Source: Marinobacter sp. NP-4(2019) (GTDB lineage: Bacteria > Pseudomonadota > Gammaproteobacteria > Pseudomonadales > Oleiphilaceae). From it: 64,000 bases of DNA. Each line of letters starts with the position of its first letter. The stretch's first letter is position 1. The stretch is taken from assembly GCF_003994855.1 (NCBI RefSeq), contig NZ_CP034142.1:4154001-4218000 (forward strand). Direction: 5' to 3'. Made by a program: the position numbers and the translations under genes. Below, piece by piece: positions 61,197-64,000 of the stretch. The notes under the pieces were generated by a model. It did not search any database, was not told the origin of the DNA, and was given only the letters and a program-made list of their open reading frames with translations.

Positions 61197-61604
61197 ATGA
61201 CGGCGAAAAACACCGACGATCACCGTGTCCGGCTCGACAAGTGGTTATGGGCCGCACGCTTTTACAAGACCCGCTCGCTGGCGAAAGAAGCCATCGAAGG
61301 AGGCAAGGTCCACTACAACAGCCAGCGCTGCAAACCCGGCAAACTCGTGGAAACCGGCGCCAAACTGACCCTTAGACTGGGCTGGCAGGAACGCATCGTC
61401 ATCATCGATGACATCAGCGACCGCCGTCGGGGCGCCCCCGAGGCCCAGAAGCTGTACCATGAAACCGATGACAGCGTGAAACGTCGCGAGGAACTGGCCT
61501 GGCAACGCAAAACCATGCAGGCAGCCCAACTTCCCCCGGCACGGCGACCCTCCAAGAAAGATCGCCGTGACATTCAGCGTTTCCGGGAACAGAACGGCAT
61601 CTGA
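61197..61604 (+). CDS. hslR: Ribosome-associated heat-shock protein Hsp15
   Basis: 135 aa. The S4 RNA-binding fold is RLDKWLWAARFYKTRSLAKE and AIEGGKVHYNSQRCKPGKLV; the basic C-terminus (RRPSKKDRRDIQRFREQNGI) binds rRNA. Hsp15 binds stalled 50S subunits carrying nascent chains. GAGGAGA gives a strong ribosome site. Gene order yrfG-hslR-hslO is conserved with E. coli. Confidence 0.95.
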   Translation: MTAKNTDDHRVRLDKWLWAARFYKTRSLAKEAIEGGKVHYNSQRCKPGKLVETGAKLTLRLGWQERIVIIDDISDRRRGAPEAQKLYHETDDSVKRREELAWQRKTMQAAQLPPARRPSKKDRRDIQRFREQNGI

Positions 61605-61687
61605 ACCGCCGTCTTAATCAAGAAACACCACAACCCTGTATTCACTGCCCGTTTACGACACTATTTTCTTCAGGAGACATTATCACC

Positions 61688-62542
61688 ATGGCATCCCGGG
61701 ACCAGTTCCAGCGATTTATTTTCGAGCACAGCCAGGTTCGTGGTGCCTGGGTGCAACTCGGTGATAGCTACCGCGAAATCGTCAGCCAGGCCCCCTACCC
61801 TGACACCGTACGCCAGCTGCTGGGGGAATCCCTGGTGGCCAGCGTACTGATGAGCAGCACCCTGAAATTTCAGGGCACGTTATCCCTGCAGGCCCAGGGC
61901 GAAGGTCCGCTGCGCACCTTGATGGCCGAGTGCAGTCACGATCGCAAAATCCGCGGCCTGGCCCGTTTCGACGAACACGCGGTGATGGAAGACGGCTTCC
62001 ACGACCTGCTGGGCCAGGGCCGCATGGCCATCACCATCACCCCGGACCAGGGCCAGCGCTACCAGGGCGTGGTGCCCCGGGAAGCCGACACCCTGGCGGG
62101 CTGCCTGGAAGAATATTTCCAGCGTTCGGAACAACTGGCTACCAGCCTGCTTATCTTTGCCAACGAAGACCGCTGCGCCGGTCTCCTGCTGCAGCGCCTG
62201 CCAGGCGCCAGCGACCATGATGACGATCTGTGGAACCGGATCAACCACCTGGCCCGCACCGTGGAAGCGGAAGAGCTGCTGGAACTGGACAGCGAAACCC
62301 TGCTGCACCGCCTGTTCCACGAAGAGACCGTGCGCGTGTTTGACGCCGAACCGGTCAGCTTTCACTGTAGCTGTTCACGGGAACGGACCCTGGGCGCCCT
62401 GGAAGGAATTGGCCAGGAAGAGTGCTACAGCATCCTCGAAGAACAGGGCAGCATCGAAATGGATTGCCAGTTCTGTCATGCTCACTATCGCTTCGATAGG
62501 AATGATATTGATCATCTTTTCACCGGCCATACGTTACACTGA
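61688..62542 (+). CDS. hslO: Redox-regulated chaperone Hsp33
   Basis: 284 aa. The C-terminal redox switch has the four zinc cysteines in FHCSCSRER (CxC) and MDCQFCHAHY (CxxC). The N-terminal folding domain includes GESLVASVLMSSTLKFQGTL. Oxidation plus heat releases zinc and activates holdase activity in the cytoplasm. It lies 83 bp after hslR and has its own terminator. Confidence 0.96.
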   Translation: MASRDQFQRFIFEHSQVRGAWVQLGDSYREIVSQAPYPDTVRQLLGESLVASVLMSSTLKFQGTLSLQAQGEGPLRTLMAECSHDRKIRGLARFDEHAVMEDGFHDLLGQGRMAITITPDQGQRYQGVVPREADTLAGCLEEYFQRSEQLATSLLIFANEDRCAGLLLQRLPGASDHDDDLWNRINHLARTVEAEELLELDSETLLHRLFHEETVRVFDAEPVSFHCSCSRERTLGALEGIGQEECYSILEEQGSIEMDCQFCHAHYRFDRNDIDHLFTGHTLH

Positions 62543-62557
62543 GGCCGGAATCAATTA

Positions 62558-62602
62558 GCCCCAACGCCAGTATTGGCGCGGCTTTTGGGGCAGTCGTTTT
62601 TT
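62558..62602 (+). terminator. Terminator-like structure after hslO
   Basis: GCCCCAA (62558-62564) pairs with TTGGGGC (62585-62591) around an inner CGCCA/TGGCG hairpin (62565-62578). Six T follow at 62597-62602, five bases after the stem, a little far for a perfect terminator. Confidence 0.6.
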
Positions 62603-62613
62603 ACCGGCGTCTC

Positions 62614-62622
62614 TGGCATAAT
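62614..62622 (+). promoter_or_regulatory. Extended -10 promoter candidate of pckA
   Basis: TGGCATAAT fits the extended -10 pattern TGnTATAAT with one mismatch. The region 17 bp upstream is a poor -35. Start of transcription would be near 62629, giving a leader of about 88 nt. Confidence 0.4.
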
Positions 62623-62641
62623 AGCGCGCCTGAATTGACCC

Positions 62642-62688
62642 GATTGCTCAGATTTCCGTCAATTTTTAAGGGGGCGGCCTGAGCAATC
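62642..62688 (+). promoter_or_regulatory. Leader stem-loop of pckA
   Basis: GATTGCTCAG (62642-62651) pairs perfectly with CTGAGCAATC (62679-62688) across a 27 nt loop that contains AATTTTTAAGGGGGCGG. It lies entirely between the candidate promoter and the pckA start, 28 nt from the start codon. No T-run follows, so it is not a plain terminator. Confidence 0.45.
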
Positions 62689-62716
62689 TTGAAGACACCC
62701 CGAGGGCGAGGTCGAA

Positions 62717-64000
62717 GTGAGTAACACTTATAATGATCTGAGTTCAGCACGACTGGTCGAGCTGGCACTGGAAAGACGTGAAGGCCAACTGGCATCCAAC
62801 GGTTCACTGGTCGTCCGCACCGGCGAACGCACCGGCCGTTCCCCGATGGACCGCTTTATCGTCGAGGAGCCCAGCACGGCTGACGATATCCACTGGGGGC
62901 CGATCAACCGTCCATTCGACGCTGACAAGTTCGATGCTCTCTGGGATCGTGTTGAAGCCTACATCGCGGAAAAAGACCGCTTTGTCTCCAACGTGCACGT
63001 CGGCTCCGACCCCGAACACTACCTGCCGGTGAAAATGACCACCGAAACCGCCTGGCAGAACCTGTTCGGCCGCAATCTGTTCATCCGCCCGGACAGCTTC
63101 AACCCGGCCGACAAGCAGGAATGGCAGATCCTCAACGCCGCCAACTTCCAGTGCGTGCCCGAGCGTGACGGCACCAACAGCGATGGCTGCGTGATCATCA
63201 ACTTCGCCAAGCGCAAGGTACTGCTGGCCGGCATGCACTACGCCGGAGAAATGAAAAAGGCGATGTTCTCGGTCCAGAACTTCCTGCTGCCGGAGAAAGA
63301 CGTACTGCCAATGCACTGCTCCGCCAACGTCGGCGAAGACGGCGAAACCTGCCTGTTCTTCGGTCTGTCCGGCACCGGCAAGACCACCCTGTCCGCCGAC
63401 CCCGAGCGTTTCCTGATCGGTGATGACGAGCACGGCTGGGGGCCCGGCACTGTCTTCAACATCGAAGGTGGCTGCTACGCCAAGTGCATCGACCTGAGCC
63501 AGAAGAATGAACCGATTATCTGGGACGCCATCCGCTTCGGCGCCATCGTCGAAAACGTGATGATCGACCCGGAAACCCGCGAGCCGGACTACACCGACGT
63601 CTCCCTCACCGAAAATTCACGCTGCGCCTACCCGCTGGAGCACGTTGAGAAGCGGGTGATCGAGAACCGCGCCGGCGAGCCGTCCCACATCGTCTTCCTG
63701 ACCTGCGACATGACTGGCGTACTGCCGCCCGTGTCCATCCTCAGCAAGGAAGCCGCGGCCTACCACTTCCTGAGTGGCTACACCGCGCTGGTGGGCTCCA
63801 CTGAAATGGGCTCCTCCTCCAAGCTGAAGTCCACCTTCTCCACCTGCTTCGGCGCACCGTTCTTCCCGCGTCCGGCCGGCGTTTATGCCGAACTGCTGAT
63901 GAAGCGCATGGAAGAATTCGGCAGCAAGGTCTTCCTGGTCAACACCGGCTGGACCGGTGGCTCCTACGGAGTCGGCGAGCGCTTCAGCATCCCGACCACC
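62717..64000 (+). CDS. pckA: Phosphoenolpyruvate carboxykinase (ATP), 3' end cut by the window edge
   Basis: 428 codons are visible of about 515; I translated it directly because the stop is outside. It starts at a GTG (62717) with GAGGTCGAA upstream and reads MSNTYNDLSSARLVELALER. Substrate-binding RTGERTGRSPMDRFIVEEP, the kinase-1a loop GLSGTGKTTLSADPER (from residue 216) and IGDDEHGWGPGTVFNIEGG (kinase-2 and metal residues) are all present. SGYTALVGSTEMGS is the Pseudomonas-type variant. It converts oxaloacetate and ATP to phosphoenolpyruvate, the first step of gluconeogenesis during growth on fatty acids, which suits the lipid catabolism block in this window. Confidence 0.96.
   Translation, partial: MSNTYNDLSSARLVELALERREGQLASNGSLVVRTGERTGRSPMDRFIVEEPSTADDIHWGPINRPFDADKFDALWDRVEAYIAEKDRFVSNVHVGSDPEHYLPVKMTTETAWQNLFGRNLFIRPDSFNPADKQEWQILNAANFQCVPERDGTNSDGCVIINFAKRKVLLAGMHYAGEMKKAMFSVQNFLLPEKDVLPMHCSANVGEDGETCLFFGLSGTGKTTLSADPERFLIGDDEHGWGPGTVFNIEGGCYAKCIDLSQKNEPIIWDAIRFGAIVENVMIDPETREPDYTDVSLTENSRCAYPLEHVEKRVIENRAGEPSHIVFLTCDMTGVLPPVSILSKEAAAYHFLSGYTALVGSTEMGSSSKLKSTFSTCFGAPFFPRPAGVYAELLMKRMEEFGSKVFLVNTGWTGGSYGVGERFSIPTT

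Noticed and set aside
1..64000. CRISPR arrays, insertion sequences, tRNA or rRNA genes
   Set aside because: No regularly spaced repeats, transposase motifs, or tRNA/rRNA sequence were seen. The only integrase-like gene lacks a catalytic domain.

Overview
The window looks like chromosome from a marine, hydrocarbon- or lipid-degrading gammaproteobacterium, most likely Marinobacter or a close relative. The reasons are moderately high GC, a Pseudomonas-like PckA, a wax ester synthase (WS/DGAT), a secreted alkyl sulfatase, and the conserved blocks rpoH-ftsX-ftsE-ftsY-rsmD and yrfG-hslR-hslO-pckA. There is no rRNA gene in the window, so the genus is an inference. I see no tRNA, CRISPR array or insertion sequence.

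Region 1 (1-15145, all on the minus strand) is most of a type VI secretion (T6SS) locus in the order of the Vibrio cholerae VCA0107-0119 cluster: tssB, tssC, tssE, tssF, tssG, tagH (FHA), tssJ, tssK, tssL, clpV/tssH, vasH, tagO/vasI and tssA, the last cut by the window edge. It encodes the sheath, baseplate, part of the membrane complex, the sheath-recycling ATPase and a sigma-54 activator. tssM, hcp and vgrG are not in the window.

Region 2 (15338-18743) is mixed: a DUF4442 thioesterase, an acyl-CoA-binding protein, an orphan integrase N-terminal domain, a secreted protein, greB and a LysR regulator.

Region 3 (18731-48190) is a long lipid and surfactant catabolism block, almost all on the minus strand. 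It holds WS/DGAT, an alpha/beta hydrolase, thiolase, a FadB-like fusion, an acyl-CoA dehydrogenase, a MalT/AlkS-type regulator, two tandem DUF1254/DUF1214 proteins, an alkyl sulfatase, a chemoreceptor, an aldehyde dehydrogenase (with a frameshift), a GMC alcohol oxidoreductase and an AlkK-like acyl-CoA synthetase. It ends in a four-gene operon (DUF1302 outer-membrane protein, DUF1329 periplasmic protein, YCF48/BNR protein, MMPL/RND permease) divergent from a TetR regulator. Read together: alkyl sulfate to fatty alcohol, aldehyde, fatty acid, acyl-CoA, then beta-oxidation or wax storage.

Region 4 (48191-64000) holds a candidate small RNA, a two-component system, hyi-glxR, rpoH, ftsX-ftsE-ftsY, rsmD, a fatty acid desaturase, mutM, yrfG, hslR, hslO and the start of pckA.

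The most unusual signal is a dispersed element seen three times (2944-3042, 12532-12643, 52708-52816). Each copy has a perfect 23-29 bp outer stem whose distal sequence is different at every locus, enclosing a conserved 53-54 nt core. The core carries two mini-hairpins that each display a hexaloop A[G/U]GGAU, the CsrA/RsmA recognition loop. Two of the copies lie in sense orientation inside the T6SS operon.
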